Positions 8,801 to 17,863 of a stretch of DNA of 64,000 nucleotides are shown piece by piece. Source of the DNA: Nitrospira sp. SB0662_bin_26. GTDB lineage: Bacteria; Nitrospirota; Nitrospiria; Nitrospirales; UBA8639. The DNA is taken from the NCBI GenBank assembly GCA_009840285.1, contig VXOF01000109.1, positions 1 through 64,000 of the forward strand, read 5' to 3'. The notes under the pieces were generated by a model. It searched no databases. It was not told the origin of the DNA and worked only from the letters and a program-made list of their open reading frames with translations. A program made the translations under genes and the position numbers. Positions within the stretch are counted from its first letter, which is position 1; each line of letters opens with the position of its first letter.

Positions 8801-11800
8801 GAAACGCTCGAGTTCCTGCAGCCGTGTCCGATTCCCAAGACGCCGGTGCGGCTGCAGACCGCGTTGTTTCCGGTCCCCAACGCACCGGACGAATTCACCT
8901 TCACCATCTCGTCCCGGTCGTACGACGTCGAGTCAAAGAGCGAACTGCACTCCCGCGGCAAGGTGCGCTTGGTGCGTGCAGATCATCCGGTGAACGTACC
9001 GCTACGGCTGGCGGATATCGATACCACGCCGTTCGAGCCCTACTACTTCGTGGGTGAAAACGACTTCTACGAGCGCATCGACGCCAGCCTCGGCGAGACC
9101 TTCCAGTACGGTCCCTACTTCCGGAACATCCAGCGCGTTCTGTGGGAAGGCGACACGGCCGACTATCTGTTCGACGTGGAAATGGATGAGAGGCTGTGGA
9201 CGACCGGTCGCGAGGAAGGGTACGTCGCAAACCCTGCGCTGCTCGACGGCGGGCTGCAGATCTTCCTCTACCATCTGCTGCGCGCGACCGACATCTTCGC
9301 CATGCCGCGGCGCGCCCAAGGAGTGACGTTCCTGCGCCCGCCGACCGGACCGCGTCTCACCTGCTACGTGAAGAAAGCCAAGGACTGGGCGGACGTGAAC
9401 GAACTGGGGCAGTTCACGGAACGGCGTGGCGAGCGGTCCGGTGGCAGCATCCGGTTCTACGATGGCGCCACGGGCGACCTGGTCTTGTGTATCGACGCCT
9501 ACGTCTCCTTCAACTCAAACCCACGCTGGAACGAGCTGCCGGACAGCAAGCACGTCGTCTCATGGCAGCCCAAGTTCGTGCCGGACGCGGTTGCTGCCCT
9601 GCACCGCCTGCCGGAGGGCGAGATCGAGCCGGCGGCATTGATCGCCGCCTTGGAGCAGCCCGGCGCCGGTGACCGCTATGCCTGCCATGTCGCCGAGATC
9701 GCGGGCGCACACCCTCCTGAGCAGACCATCCTTAATCAATGCCTCGACTACCTCGGCAGCGCCGGGGCACAGACCGAGTACTGGCTGCTCGGCGACACGC
9801 AGGAACAGGTGCGCGCGCACTACGACGCGTTTTCCAACCGCGATGCCGCCCTGCGCTTTGCCTGCTTTGACCTCGCTACGGAGCAGGCGCCGAATCTGGA
9901 CACCGGCCTGCTGCGGGCGCACGCCGCCGAGATTCTCTTGCTCTATGGAGGCGCCACGCCGTCGGAGACGGAGCAGTGGGGCCTGCTGCGGCGTCTGGCG
10001 GTCCCCGGCGGCCTGGCGCTGGTCGTACACCCCGACGGCGCGGCGATCGAGCCGGGCGCCGGCTGGAAAACGGTACGCACCGGCCGGCACACCACCCTGC
10101 TGCAAGCGCCCCAGGCTGTGAATACCTCCGAACCGCGGGAGTTGCCCGGGCCCCGCTGGGTGATCGGCGAGCCGGGCAGTTTGGCCGCCGAATGGCTGGC
10201 GTTCCTCAAGATGTCCGAGGCGCACGCCATTCCCCAGGCAGACTTGATGGAGGACGGCGTCAGTGCGCCGGCCGGCTGGCCGCAGGCGGCTGACGTGCAG
10301 GCGATCGACTTCTTCTGCGGCAGCGACCCCGACGATCCGACAGGCGAAAAGCTGGTGGCGCGCCTGGTCGCCTTCGTCAAGGCGCTGATTCCGTTCCGGG
10401 TGGCGCAGGCGCGCTGTTCCTGCCGCTTGACCGTGGTGACGCGCCGCGCCGCGTTCGAGGTTGCGGAGCCGCGCGCGAGCGCCGTGTGGGGAGCGTTGCG
10501 GGCCATCGGTCAGGAGGTCGCCGCGGACGTGGGTGCGGAGTCACAGATCGAATTTCGGCTGGTAGATCTGGATGCCGCCGGCGATCTTGAGACGTTGGCC
10601 TGGCTCGGTGCGTGCGACCTGCGGGAGCGCGAGCTGGCGATCCGCCGCAACCGGATATGGGTGCCGCGGCTGACCAGTATCCGGGAGCGGGGTCCGCTGG
10701 TGCCGGCGGGTGAGGAAGCCACCTACCGGCTGACCCTGGAAAATCCGGGACAGATCGGCGGCCTGCAGATGACGACCTACGAGCCCGCATCTCTGGGGCC
10801 GCACGATGTGGAGATCGACGTGGCAGCCGCGGGGCTCAACTTTCGCGACGTTATGGTCACACTGGGGTTGCTGCCGTCACTCTCCTACGAACGCTCGGCG
10901 CTGGGCCGCACGGTGGGGGTGGAGGCCAGCGGGGTCGTGCGCCGCACGGGTGCCGCGGTGCATACCTGCCGCCCCGGCGAAGCCGTGGCCTTTACCCAAG
11001 GCGGCTGCATCGCCAATCGCGCCGTGGTTAAAGAATATCTGGTGTTCCGCAAACCCTCGTCCCTCACCATGGAGGAGGCCGCGTCTGTCCTGTCGGTTTA
11101 CGTCACCGCCTACTATTCGCTGGTGCATCTCGCGCGCCTGCGCAAAGGCCAGCGCGTGCTGATCCACTCCGCCATGGGCGGCGTCGGCCAGGCGGCGATC
11201 GCCCTTGCGAAGCACGCGGGAGCGGAGATCTACGCCACGGCCGGCAGTGAGAGCAAGCGCCAACAGCTGCGTGCGCTGGGGGTGCGCGCGGCATTCGATT
11301 CGCGCTCCTTCGACTGGTACGACGAACTGCTGGCGGCGACCCGCGGCGAGGGGGTCGACGTGGTCTTGAACTCTTTGGCCGGACGCCATATCGCTCTCTG
11401 CCTGGATGCGTTGCGGCCGGGAGGCTGGCACTGCGAGATCGGCAAGGTGGACATCTACGCCGACAATGCGCTCAGCCTGTGCGTGTTCCGGAAGAACCTG
11501 CGCTTCGCGGCGATCGACGTCGACCGCCTGATGAGCGACGATCCGGAACTGGCACGCGAATTGTCGCAGCAGTGCATGAACCTGCTGGATCAGGGTGCCG
11601 TGCCGCCGTTACCGACAACCTCCTTCGCCTACCGCGACTATGCCGAGGCGCTACGCCTGATGACCACCGGCCAGCACACAGGGAAGCTGGTTCTGAAAGC
11701 TCCGCCAGCCGCCGGCGCCGACCGCTTCCCGGTTGTCGATCGGCGCCCGTTTCTCGACCCCGAGGCGACCTACCTGATCACCGGTGGATTGGGTGGATTC

Positions 11801-12970
11801 GGCAGGCTGTTGCTGTCCTATCTGGTGGCCGCGGGTGCGCGCCATCTCACCTTGATGGACCGTGATCCGCAACGCCGCCGCAGTGCCGACTGGGTCAGGA
11901 AAACCAGTGCGTTGTGGTACCTCACGGAAGAAGTGGAGATCGACATCGTCGCAGGCGACGTCGCGGAAGAGGAGGACGCGCGGCGTTGTATCGCCGGGTT
12001 GCAGCGCCCGCTGAAAGGCGTGTTCCATCTCGCGGGTGTACTGGACGATTGCCTGCTGACCGACCTGACGCCCGAATCGCTGGCCAAGGTCTTCGCACCC
12101 AAGGCGCGCGGCGCCCTCAATCTCCACAATGCGACCGCCGACCTCGCCCTCGACCACTTCGTGCTGTTCTCCTCCATCGCCTCGACCTTGGGCAACCCGG
12201 GACAGGTCAACTACAGCGCCGCCAACGGGTTCGTAGACGGACTGGCGGCCTTCCGCCGGCGCCAGGGATTGCCCGCGCTGTGCTACAACCTGGCCGCGGT
12301 CGCGGAGGCCGGCATGGCCGCGCGCAGCCTGCATGTGCTGCGTATGACGCGGGCCGCGGGCATGCCTCCGGTCAGCGCCGATTTCGCCGTGACCAACCTC
12401 GATTACGCCATGCGCACGCTGGCCGACAGGGATCACCTGATTACCGCCCTGTTCTTCCGCCCGCCTTGGACAGTCGACTCGCCCGACTACCTGCGGAGCG
12501 GACGGGTGCTCAGCAACCCGGACGCGTTCGCGATCGATACCGGGGGCCAACTCACGCTGGATGCCGTGGTCGAGCAGATCACCGGCAAGGTGGCCGAGTT
12601 GTGCGGGCACAGCGAGGGCAGCCCGGAGGAACCGTTGTCCAGCTTCGGGCTCACGTCGATTTCGGTCGCCGAACTGGGAGCGTTCATCCGGATGCAGTTC
12701 AACTATCAGGTCAGCGCCCTCGAACTGATGACGACGGCCTCCGCTCTGTCGTTGGCACAGGACATCATCCATGGAAAGAAGGACGTTCAGGAAGACCAAG
12801 CCGCGACGGATACGGCCGGGCCCGAGGATGCTGCCCTTGCCGGTCAGCAGCGGGCCCGCCGCACGCCATCGGCGTTTGCCAGCACGCTTGAAGACCACTT
12901 TCCGCCCGGGGCCGGCGTGGTATCCGCCAACCCTGAAAACAGGGAGCGGGGAGACCGTTGCCATGCCTAA
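5900..12970 (+). CDS. Type I polyketide synthase, KS-AT-DH-(psiMT)-ER-KR-ACP
   Basis: A single, fully reducing module of 2356 residues. Ketosynthase (about 8-435): Cys in CCTACSAG and His in EAHATGT and SNVGHMEAAA. Acyltransferase (about 535-850): GHSSGE; the later IAFHS resembles the malonyl-type xAFH motif. Dehydratase (about 920-1200): WLAEHRVHYASIMP keeps the His but has Tyr for the usual Gly; the Asp is in LLDGGLQ. Residues 1200-1600 resemble a decayed methyltransferase with no SAM-binding glycine loop. Enoylreductase: HSAMGGVGQ. Ketoreductase: TGGLGGFG, NYSAANG and LDD, typical of B-type. ACP: FGLTSIS, with Thr for the usual Asp before the Ser. There is no loading module and no thioesterase, so it probably takes an acyl starter, works iteratively and hands the chain to the downstream reductase. 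The ORF opens at TTG 5888; ATG 5900 has GGAG seven bases upstream. Confidence 0.93.
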   Translation: MNKSENPVAIVGYSYRMPGGIRTDDDFWRLLSEREIVQEPVNERYGQGYRPIGEFSGPGRFASPYEGLLTEQREKLFDRSLFAMSHREMLTADPHVRMLLTCTWETSERVGWDLQSLRNSRTGVFVGAQVPATSNWRAAHGANEFSIANISLAMMANRISYHFNLMGPSLACCTACSAGLTALHTALNALRYGDCEQAFVGSVTYLGSARLSAGFNALGVISPDGRCHSFDADANGYMRSEGAFVFAIKPLAAAERDGDPIYAVIEATAVNAAGAADGTEGLAQGRYITAPTRHSQVELMRIACTRANRAPQDFDYIEAHATGTVVGDRIEGNAITEAFGGSDRTVPLRVSSVKSNVGHMEAAAFHCALLKVILMMQRRTFAPISKNFLVPNPEIDFDRCPMQVQTTCEPFPEHPVVVGINSFGFGGANGHCVVREYSPARPRIWSVALAPESGFMIPLSARTSGALEKSARQLRETLDKQPMDLYTLAGNLSRRRTHFATRTAFAVRTREELIETLDAFEKDPAPVAMVGEGRPRLVMVFSGQGTQWAGCGRGLYDADPVFRRVIDAIEDHWREHSEISLREACFSATQEALDECELAQPVTFMIQCALAELFKTWGVYPDCVVGHSSGEAAAAYACGALSLAEATRLIFHRATLQQRVAGSGRMLAVGLDRLGVEQLLDTLRVPFRDGEDRQVEIACENAPASTVICGKEVALRPVMEELDRRHLQNRLLQGNIAFHSSAMDPLKDDAGVFLSFLNACAFDAEVPLVSSVTGQTTQRLDSAYWWKNIRQTVLFAAAIETVKREYRPDVFLELGPHSALQSTLAQCLEDCAPVPACIPTLLRGTDVCLSFKRALGALFRTGVDLDFAAQYPRPEPVAHLLPGHPRDEQITADEMSDDEMFLQQGQYAHGPLIGHRVPCDHLLFEARLSERDFPWLAEHRVHYASIMPAAGYIELILQAFGGVPLHVETLEFLQPCPIPKTPVRLQTALFPVPNAPDEFTFTISSRSYDVESKSELHSRGKVRLVRADHPVNVPLRLADIDTTPFEPYYFVGENDFYERIDASLGETFQYGPYFRNIQRVLWEGDTADYLFDVEMDERLWTTGREEGYVANPALLDGGLQIFLYHLLRATDIFAMPRRAQGVTFLRPPTGPRLTCYVKKAKDWADVNELGQFTERRGERSGGSIRFYDGATGDLVLCIDAYVSFNSNPRWNELPDSKHVVSWQPKFVPDAVAALHRLPEGEIEPAALIAALEQPGAGDRYACHVAEIAGAHPPEQTILNQCLDYLGSAGAQTEYWLLGDTQEQVRAHYDAFSNRDAALRFACFDLATEQAPNLDTGLLRAHAAEILLLYGGATPSETEQWGLLRRLAVPGGLALVVHPDGAAIEPGAGWKTVRTGRHTTLLQAPQAVNTSEPRELPGPRWVIGEPGSLAAEWLAFLKMSEAHAIPQADLMEDGVSAPAGWPQAADVQAIDFFCGSDPDDPTGEKLVARLVAFVKALIPFRVAQARCSCRLTVVTRRAAFEVAEPRASAVWGALRAIGQEVAADVGAESQIEFRLVDLDAAGDLETLAWLGACDLRERELAIRRNRIWVPRLTSIRERGPLVPAGEEATYRLTLENPGQIGGLQMTTYEPASLGPHDVEIDVAAAGLNFRDVMVTLGLLPSLSYERSALGRTVGVEASGVVRRTGAAVHTCRPGEAVAFTQGGCIANRAVVKEYLVFRKPSSLTMEEAASVLSVYVTAYYSLVHLARLRKGQRVLIHSAMGGVGQAAIALAKHAGAEIYATAGSESKRQQLRALGVRAAFDSRSFDWYDELLAATRGEGVDVVLNSLAGRHIALCLDALRPGGWHCEIGKVDIYADNALSLCVFRKNLRFAAIDVDRLMSDDPELARELSQQCMNLLDQGAVPPLPTTSFAYRDYAEALRLMTTGQHTGKLVLKAPPAAGADRFPVVDRRPFLDPEATYLITGGLGGFGRLLLSYLVAAGARHLTLMDRDPQRRRSADWVRKTSALWYLTEEVEIDIVAGDVAEEEDARRCIAGLQRPLKGVFHLAGVLDDCLLTDLTPESLAKVFAPKARGALNLHNATADLALDHFVLFSSIASTLGNPGQVNYSAANGFVDGLAAFRRRQGLPALCYNLAAVAEAGMAARSLHVLRMTRAAGMPPVSADFAVTNLDYAMRTLADRDHLITALFFRPPWTVDSPDYLRSGRVLSNPDAFAIDTGGQLTLDAVVEQITGKVAELCGHSEGSPEEPLSSFGLTSISVAELGAFIRMQFNYQVSALELMTTASALSLAQDIIHGKKDVQEDQAATDTAGPEDAALAGQQRARRTPSAFASTLEDHFPPGAGVVSANPENRERGDRCHA

Positions 12971-14735
12971 TGCGCTTCTGGTGTATCCCGCCTATCCCCC
13001 TTCCTATTGGGGGTCGCAATTTGCCCTGGAGATTTTTGGGATGAAGGCGATCTTTCCTCCCCTGGGTCTGCTCACCATCGCCGCGATGTTTCCGCCGGGA
13101 TACGATCTCCGCGTCGTGGATATGAACGTGGCTCCCTTGAACGATTCGGACCTGGAGTGGGCCGACCTGGTGTTTACTTCCACGATGGTCGTTCAGCGAG
13201 AATCCCTGAAAACCGTGATCGAGCGCTGCAACCGGGCAGGCGTTCCGGTGGTCGCCGGTGGGCCCCATCCCACCACGTTTCATGAGGAGATCTCCGGCGT
13301 GGCCCATTTCGTGCTGGATGAAGCCGAGGAAATCTTTCCCGAATTTCTGCACGACCTGGAGAACGGTACGGCCAAAGCCATCTACAGGGAACCGCGAAAA
13401 CCGGACGTGACCGGGACTCCGGTTCCCCGCTTCGACCTCATCAATGTCAAGGACTACTACTCCATGTGCGTGCAGTTCTCTCGGGGCTGTCCCTTCGACT
13501 GCGAATTCTGTGACATCATCCAGTTGTATGGGCGTGTGCCCCGAACCAAGACGCCGGAGCAGATGGTGAACGAGTTCGAAGCCTTGTATCGACTCGGCTG
13601 GCGAGGTCAATTGTTCCTGGTGGACGACAACTTCATCAGCAACAAGCGGGATGCCTTGAAGCTGCTGCCGGTGCTCGCCGAGTGGCAGAAGGCCCGTGGC
13701 TATCCGTTCACCCTGTTCACCGAGGCGACCGTGAACCTGGCCCGCATGGATGAATTGATGGACGTCATGATCGAGGCCGGGTTCAATGCGGTGTACGTGG
13801 GCATTGAAACGCCCAACCCCAAGGCCTTGCTCAAGATGAAGAAACCTCAGAATGTGAGGAAGCAGGAAGATCAGTATCTCCTCAATTCGGTTCGCACCAT
13901 CCAGCACAAGGGGATGCAAGTCATGGGGGGATTCATCCTGGGCCTGGATGATGACGACGAGAGCGCATTCGACGCCCAGATTGACTTTATCCAGGAGGCA
14001 GGCATTCCCATGGCCTCGGTCGGTTTGCTGACTGCGATCAAGGGTACGGATTTGTACAAGCGCCTGAAGAGGGAGAACCGGCTGTTGGATCAGTCCGTCG
14101 GCGCCCGCGCCGACTCGGTCGTCAACTTAATCAGCGTCAACGTCCCCCTCAACTTCATTCCGGAGATGGATCCCGTGACGTTGGCTGAGGGTTATCGCCG
14201 GGTGATCACCACCCTCTACGATCCGACGCTTGAGAATTACTTCAAACGCTGCCTGACCTTGTTGACGCACCTCAAGGCCGTCCCGCACCTGCTGAAACCG
14301 CAGAGCCGGAACGCGCTTTTTGGAGCCATGATGGCTGTACGGCGGCGGCTGTCCCCCAGGCAAGTCCCGGCCTACCAGCAGTTCATGGCTAGGGTTGCCA
14401 AGGACCATCCCCGTATGCTCCCCGAGGCGACCTCCCTGGCCGTGCAGGGGTACCACTTTGAGAAGATTACCCGCCAACAGATTTCGATCCAGGACTTCAA
14501 GGACTTTCTGGCGGCGGAGTTGGAGCAGTTCAAGGAAGCGGTGTCGCACCCGTTGCAGGACGTGGAAACAATCGGGAACCGGAGGCAAGCGTTGTTCACG
14601 CGCGTCCGGACGCGCTATGAATCGATACCCGGGGATTTTCGTCACGACGAGGATGGCATCGAACCTGCGATGGAGACCTTCCAATCCTCCGTGAATGCAC
14701 GGGTGGAGCAGTTTACACACTCGGCGGCGACGTAA
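12963..14735 (+). CDS. B12-binding radical SAM protein (DUF4070/HpnP-like)
   Basis: A cobalamin-dependent radical SAM enzyme of 590 residues. The N-terminus (MPNALLVYPAYPP...) is a B12-binding Rossmann fold; near residue 170 the sequence RGCPFDCEFCD gives the CX3CX2C cluster motif; the C-terminal third matches the DUF4070 region found in the hopanoid methylase HpnP and relatives. Members known to be active often methylate unactivated carbons. The ATG at 12963 overlaps the last 8 bases of the polyketide synthase (atgcctaa), so translation is coupled; the ORF-track start at 12771 lies deep in that gene and is not used. Because the synthase's own methyltransferase-like region looks dead, this enzyme may supply methyl branches. 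That role is inference; a different radical reaction is possible. Confidence 0.88.
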   Translation: MPNALLVYPAYPPSYWGSQFALEIFGMKAIFPPLGLLTIAAMFPPGYDLRVVDMNVAPLNDSDLEWADLVFTSTMVVQRESLKTVIERCNRAGVPVVAGGPHPTTFHEEISGVAHFVLDEAEEIFPEFLHDLENGTAKAIYREPRKPDVTGTPVPRFDLINVKDYYSMCVQFSRGCPFDCEFCDIIQLYGRVPRTKTPEQMVNEFEALYRLGWRGQLFLVDDNFISNKRDALKLLPVLAEWQKARGYPFTLFTEATVNLARMDELMDVMIEAGFNAVYVGIETPNPKALLKMKKPQNVRKQEDQYLLNSVRTIQHKGMQVMGGFILGLDDDDESAFDAQIDFIQEAGIPMASVGLLTAIKGTDLYKRLKRENRLLDQSVGARADSVVNLISVNVPLNFIPEMDPVTLAEGYRRVITTLYDPTLENYFKRCLTLLTHLKAVPHLLKPQSRNALFGAMMAVRRRLSPRQVPAYQQFMARVAKDHPRMLPEATSLAVQGYHFEKITRQQISIQDFKDFLAAELEQFKEAVSHPLQDVETIGNRRQALFTRVRTRYESIPGDFRHDEDGIEPAMETFQSSVNARVEQFTHSAAT

Positions 14736-14780
14736 AGAACCACTCTAAATCTGCCCTGCTCAAGGAAAGGAAAGAGGACC

Positions 14781-17285
14781 GTGACCGAAAGAACCGGCAT
14801 CGACACGACCGTGGCCCCGCTCGTTGGAGCCTTGCCGCCGCAATGTCAACGCGACCTTGACGGGCTGCGGGCGTTCGTTCGCCGCGCCATCGGCGACGGC
14901 AAGCCGGCGGCGGCCGTGCCGGTGACCGAGGTCAAGGAGGTGCTGCTGACCGGGGCGACCGGGTTCGTGGGCCGCTTCGTCCTGCGCGACCTGCTGTGCA
15001 TGGAGGGTGACCTGGTAGTGCACTGCCTGGTGCGGGCCACGGACGGCGAGCACGGACTGCACCACCTGCGGGCGGCCCTGGAAGAGGCGGAGATCTGGGA
15101 ACAGGCATTCGCCGCGCGCATCCGTGTGGTTGCTGGCGACATCGGCGAGCCGCGCCTCGGCCTGAGTCAGGCCGCCTTCGACGACCTGGCGCGGCGCATC
15201 GACGCGGTCCATCACTTCGCGGCGGAGGTAAGCCTCTCCACGTCCTATTCCGCGATCCGCAAGACCAACGCGTTAAGCATGCACAACGTGCTGGGGCTGT
15301 GCCTGCACACCCGGCTCAAGCACCTGTTCCACGCCTCCACCATGGGGGTGTTCCCGCAGTACTTCTGCGACTTCGCCAACGAGTTCGCCGGGCGCAGCAT
15401 TGAGCATCAGGGACAGCCGGACGTGGCCGAGATGAAGCGCATGTTCCCGCTCTCCCTCGGCGGGTATTCGTGGAGCAAGCTGGTCGCCGAGCAGAGCGTG
15501 CTGTTCGCGCACCAGGCCGGCCTGCCGGTGGGGGTGTTTCGATTGCCGCTGACCAGCCGGTCCACCACGGGGTATACGCAGCCGAGCGACACCTCGGTGC
15601 GGTTGTACGCTGCGGTCGCGGACGTGAAGATGATGCCGGGCGGCTTTTCGTTTCAGCGGCAGAACCACACGGTAGACACCCTGAGCCGCATCTGTACTGC
15701 GATTGCGTCCAACCCGGAGCGGCAGTTCACCCTGTATCACTGCTGCAACGCGAACCCGGTCCCACACGATATAGAGTTGGCCGACTTCGGTCTCTATCTG
15801 CGCGAGGTTCCGTACGATACCTTCAAGCGCGCCTGCCAGGCGCGTGGCGAGAGCTCGCCGCTGCACGGCTACTGGGCGCTGTTCGAGAAATTCGCGCCCT
15901 ACTGGTTCAGTCCCAGCAAGGCGCTGACCGACCTGCCGGTCAGCGTCCGCGCGTTGCGCGAGGACTGTCCTTTTTCGATCGAGTGGCCGGGGATCCTGAC
16001 CATGTTCCGGCGCACCAACGACTGGATCAGGGCGCATCGGGACCAGTGGCCGTTCGAGCTGCCGCAGCCGCGCATCGACTACGACCACCTGATGACGCGC
16101 GCCGAGCATTACGCGGAACGCTTCGGGGCGCCGTTCGCCGAGACCTATCCCGAGTGGCTGCGTGACGGACTTGCCCGCCTCGTGGAGGCGCTGCAGGCGC
16201 CGGAGGCGTGCCTGTTGCAGGCCAAGCGCGCCGTCGTCGTCTCCGATCTGAGCGCCAGCCTGCGCAACAACGCAAAGCTCACCGGTGAGCGAGTGCGGCA
16301 CCCGGAAATCGGGCGCGAGAGGATCGTGCGGCCGGTGTTCATCGTCGGTGTCAACCGCACGGGGACCACGTTCCTGCACCGTCTGCTGGCGCGCGATCCC
16401 CGCTTCTGGACCCTGCGCACTTACGAATTGGCGGAACCGATGGTGCCGGGCGGCGACTACGCCAGGGCCTGGACCGACGCCGACATCCGGCGTGCGCAGC
16501 TACGGGACGTGTTTGTGGCCGCGGGTTTCTTCGAATCGTTCGTGGGCGCCCATCACCTCGACGTCGATGAGCCCGAGGAGGATCTCCCCCTATTGCGGCA
16601 CACCTTCCGGTCCTGGTCCAACACCAACATCTACCTTGTGCCCGGCTACGGTCGCTGGCTTTCCGCGGCCGGTTCGCACCCAGCCTACGGATACCATCGC
16701 CGCGCCATCCAGCACTTCACCTGGCAGCGGCATATGCAGCAACCCGGGCGGGAGGCCCAGTGGCTGTTGAAGGCGCCCGTCCATCTCATGGAGTTGGAGG
16801 CGCTGATCGGTGCCTACCCGGACGCCTGTTTCATCCAGACCCACCGCGAACCGCGGGAGTTCACGGGCTCGTGGGTGAGCCTGATAGAGCAACTCCGTGC
16901 CCGCTCCACCGAACCGACCCCCCGCAGCGTCCTCGGAGCCGAGCAGTTGGCTCACATGAGTTCCATGCTGGAGCGGGCCGTGCATTTCCGGGAAACCCAT
17001 CCGGAGCTGGAGCACCGCTGGATGGATGTCAACTATGTCGATCTGACCGAGGATCCGTTTGAAGTGGTTCGCCGCATCTATCAGCACTTCGGCTGGACGC
17101 TCGAACAGGCGGCTCTCGACGCCATGGAAGAGTGGCAATTCCAACAGGGGGAAAAACGACGCACCGAGAAGCGGCATCGCTACGACCTGAAGGATTATGG
17201 CCTCACGCCGGAGGCGGTCAACTCCGCTTTCAAACGGTATCGGGACTTCATCACCACCCGCGGCATTCGGACATCCCGGGCATGA
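14781..17285 (+). CDS. Thioester reductase-sulfotransferase fusion protein
   Basis: An 834-residue two-domain enzyme. Residues about 50-400 form a thioester-reductase SDR domain: VLLTGATGFVGR is the NAD(P)H glycine motif (near 54) and GYSWSKLVAEQ the YxxxK catalytic pair (near 228). Residues about 515-810 form a PAPS-dependent sulfotransferase: FIVGVNRTGTTFLHRLL is the 5'-phosphosulfate loop (near 521) and THREPREFTGSW the 3'-phosphate region (near 685). Reductase domains of this type release a carrier-bound acyl chain as aldehyde or alcohol, so the likely sequence is reductive release from the polyketide synthase ACP followed by O-sulfation. It begins at GTG 14781 after a purine-rich site (aaggaaaggaaagagg), 45 bases after the radical SAM gene. 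I know of no characterised protein with this exact fusion. Confidence 0.88.
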   Translation: MTERTGIDTTVAPLVGALPPQCQRDLDGLRAFVRRAIGDGKPAAAVPVTEVKEVLLTGATGFVGRFVLRDLLCMEGDLVVHCLVRATDGEHGLHHLRAALEEAEIWEQAFAARIRVVAGDIGEPRLGLSQAAFDDLARRIDAVHHFAAEVSLSTSYSAIRKTNALSMHNVLGLCLHTRLKHLFHASTMGVFPQYFCDFANEFAGRSIEHQGQPDVAEMKRMFPLSLGGYSWSKLVAEQSVLFAHQAGLPVGVFRLPLTSRSTTGYTQPSDTSVRLYAAVADVKMMPGGFSFQRQNHTVDTLSRICTAIASNPERQFTLYHCCNANPVPHDIELADFGLYLREVPYDTFKRACQARGESSPLHGYWALFEKFAPYWFSPSKALTDLPVSVRALREDCPFSIEWPGILTMFRRTNDWIRAHRDQWPFELPQPRIDYDHLMTRAEHYAERFGAPFAETYPEWLRDGLARLVEALQAPEACLLQAKRAVVVSDLSASLRNNAKLTGERVRHPEIGRERIVRPVFIVGVNRTGTTFLHRLLARDPRFWTLRTYELAEPMVPGGDYARAWTDADIRRAQLRDVFVAAGFFESFVGAHHLDVDEPEEDLPLLRHTFRSWSNTNIYLVPGYGRWLSAAGSHPAYGYHRRAIQHFTWQRHMQQPGREAQWLLKAPVHLMELEALIGAYPDACFIQTHREPREFTGSWVSLIEQLRARSTEPTPRSVLGAEQLAHMSSMLERAVHFRETHPELEHRWMDVNYVDLTEDPFEVVRRIYQHFGWTLEQAALDAMEEWQFQQGEKRRTEKRHRYDLKDYGLTPEAVNSAFKRYRDFITTRGIRTSRA

Positions 17286-17337
17286 CTCGGGTCTACCCGA
17301 GCCCGTCTAAGTTGAGTTCGGCTTTTCAACCTCCTGT

Positions 17338-17697
17338 TTATTCCCTCCGAAGCTGTCGGCGGAGCCGTTGGACGCGCCTGCGGTTCACGCCCCAGTCCCA
17401 GATGCCGAACCGCGACGCCGAACGAACGTGGATCACGCGGCCCGTGGGACAGAGACAGCATTCCAGGTCATCGATGAAACCGAGCCGGGTCCGGCATTCC
17501 GCATGGAGGTAGGTCTCCGTCGCGGTGAGGACGACGGTGCGGGCCGTTTTGGAGACCAGGTCTTTCAGCCGGGTAAAAGCCGCGTGGGGATCTCCGGACA
17601 CGGCGAACGGTTCGACTCGATAAAGACTCCACGCGCCATTCAAACTGCTGACGCACCCGAACGGAAACCAAGGACAGGGCGAGAGTGGTTCAGACAC
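17338..17697 (-). CDS. DUF1499 family protein
   Basis: A 119-residue protein on the opposite strand inside the cluster. It carries the DUF1499 hallmarks: an N-terminal PFGCVSS segment, the middle YLHAECRTRLGFIDDLE, and the C-terminal IHVRSASRFGIWDWGVNRRRV. The biochemical role of the family is not established; many members are membrane-attached or periplasmic, but this short form has no obvious signal peptide. It starts at GTG 17697, with no strong ribosome site visible. It separates the reductase-sulfotransferase gene from the CysN-CysC gene and is convergent with the former. The plus-strand ORFs over it (17132-17512 and 17368-17718) are shadows. Confidence 0.85.
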   Translation of the reverse strand: MSEPLSPCPWFPFGCVSSLNGAWSLYRVEPFAVSGDPHAAFTRLKDLVSKTARTVVLTATETYLHAECRTRLGFIDDLECCLCPTGRVIHVRSASRFGIWDWGVNRRRVQRLRRQLRRE

Positions 17698-17863
17698 GAC
17701 ATGGTTCTCTCAGGATGATATTGCGCCGCAGGGCACGAGGGAACGTGCCCCGCGGCGTCCTGGAGTCGGCATAATAACCGACACGGAATTTCAAAGTCGA
17801 GTCACAAGCCCCACATCACTCTTTTCTAGACATTCGGAACCGGAATAGCCAAAATAGCCGCCC

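Noticed and set aside
12771-12962. Upstream extension of the radical SAM ORF
   Set aside because: It lies inside the end of the synthase gene; ATG 12963 fits the family N-terminus.
17368-17718. Plus-strand ORF across DUF1499
   Set aside because: Shadow; the minus strand carries the conserved DUF1499 motifs.
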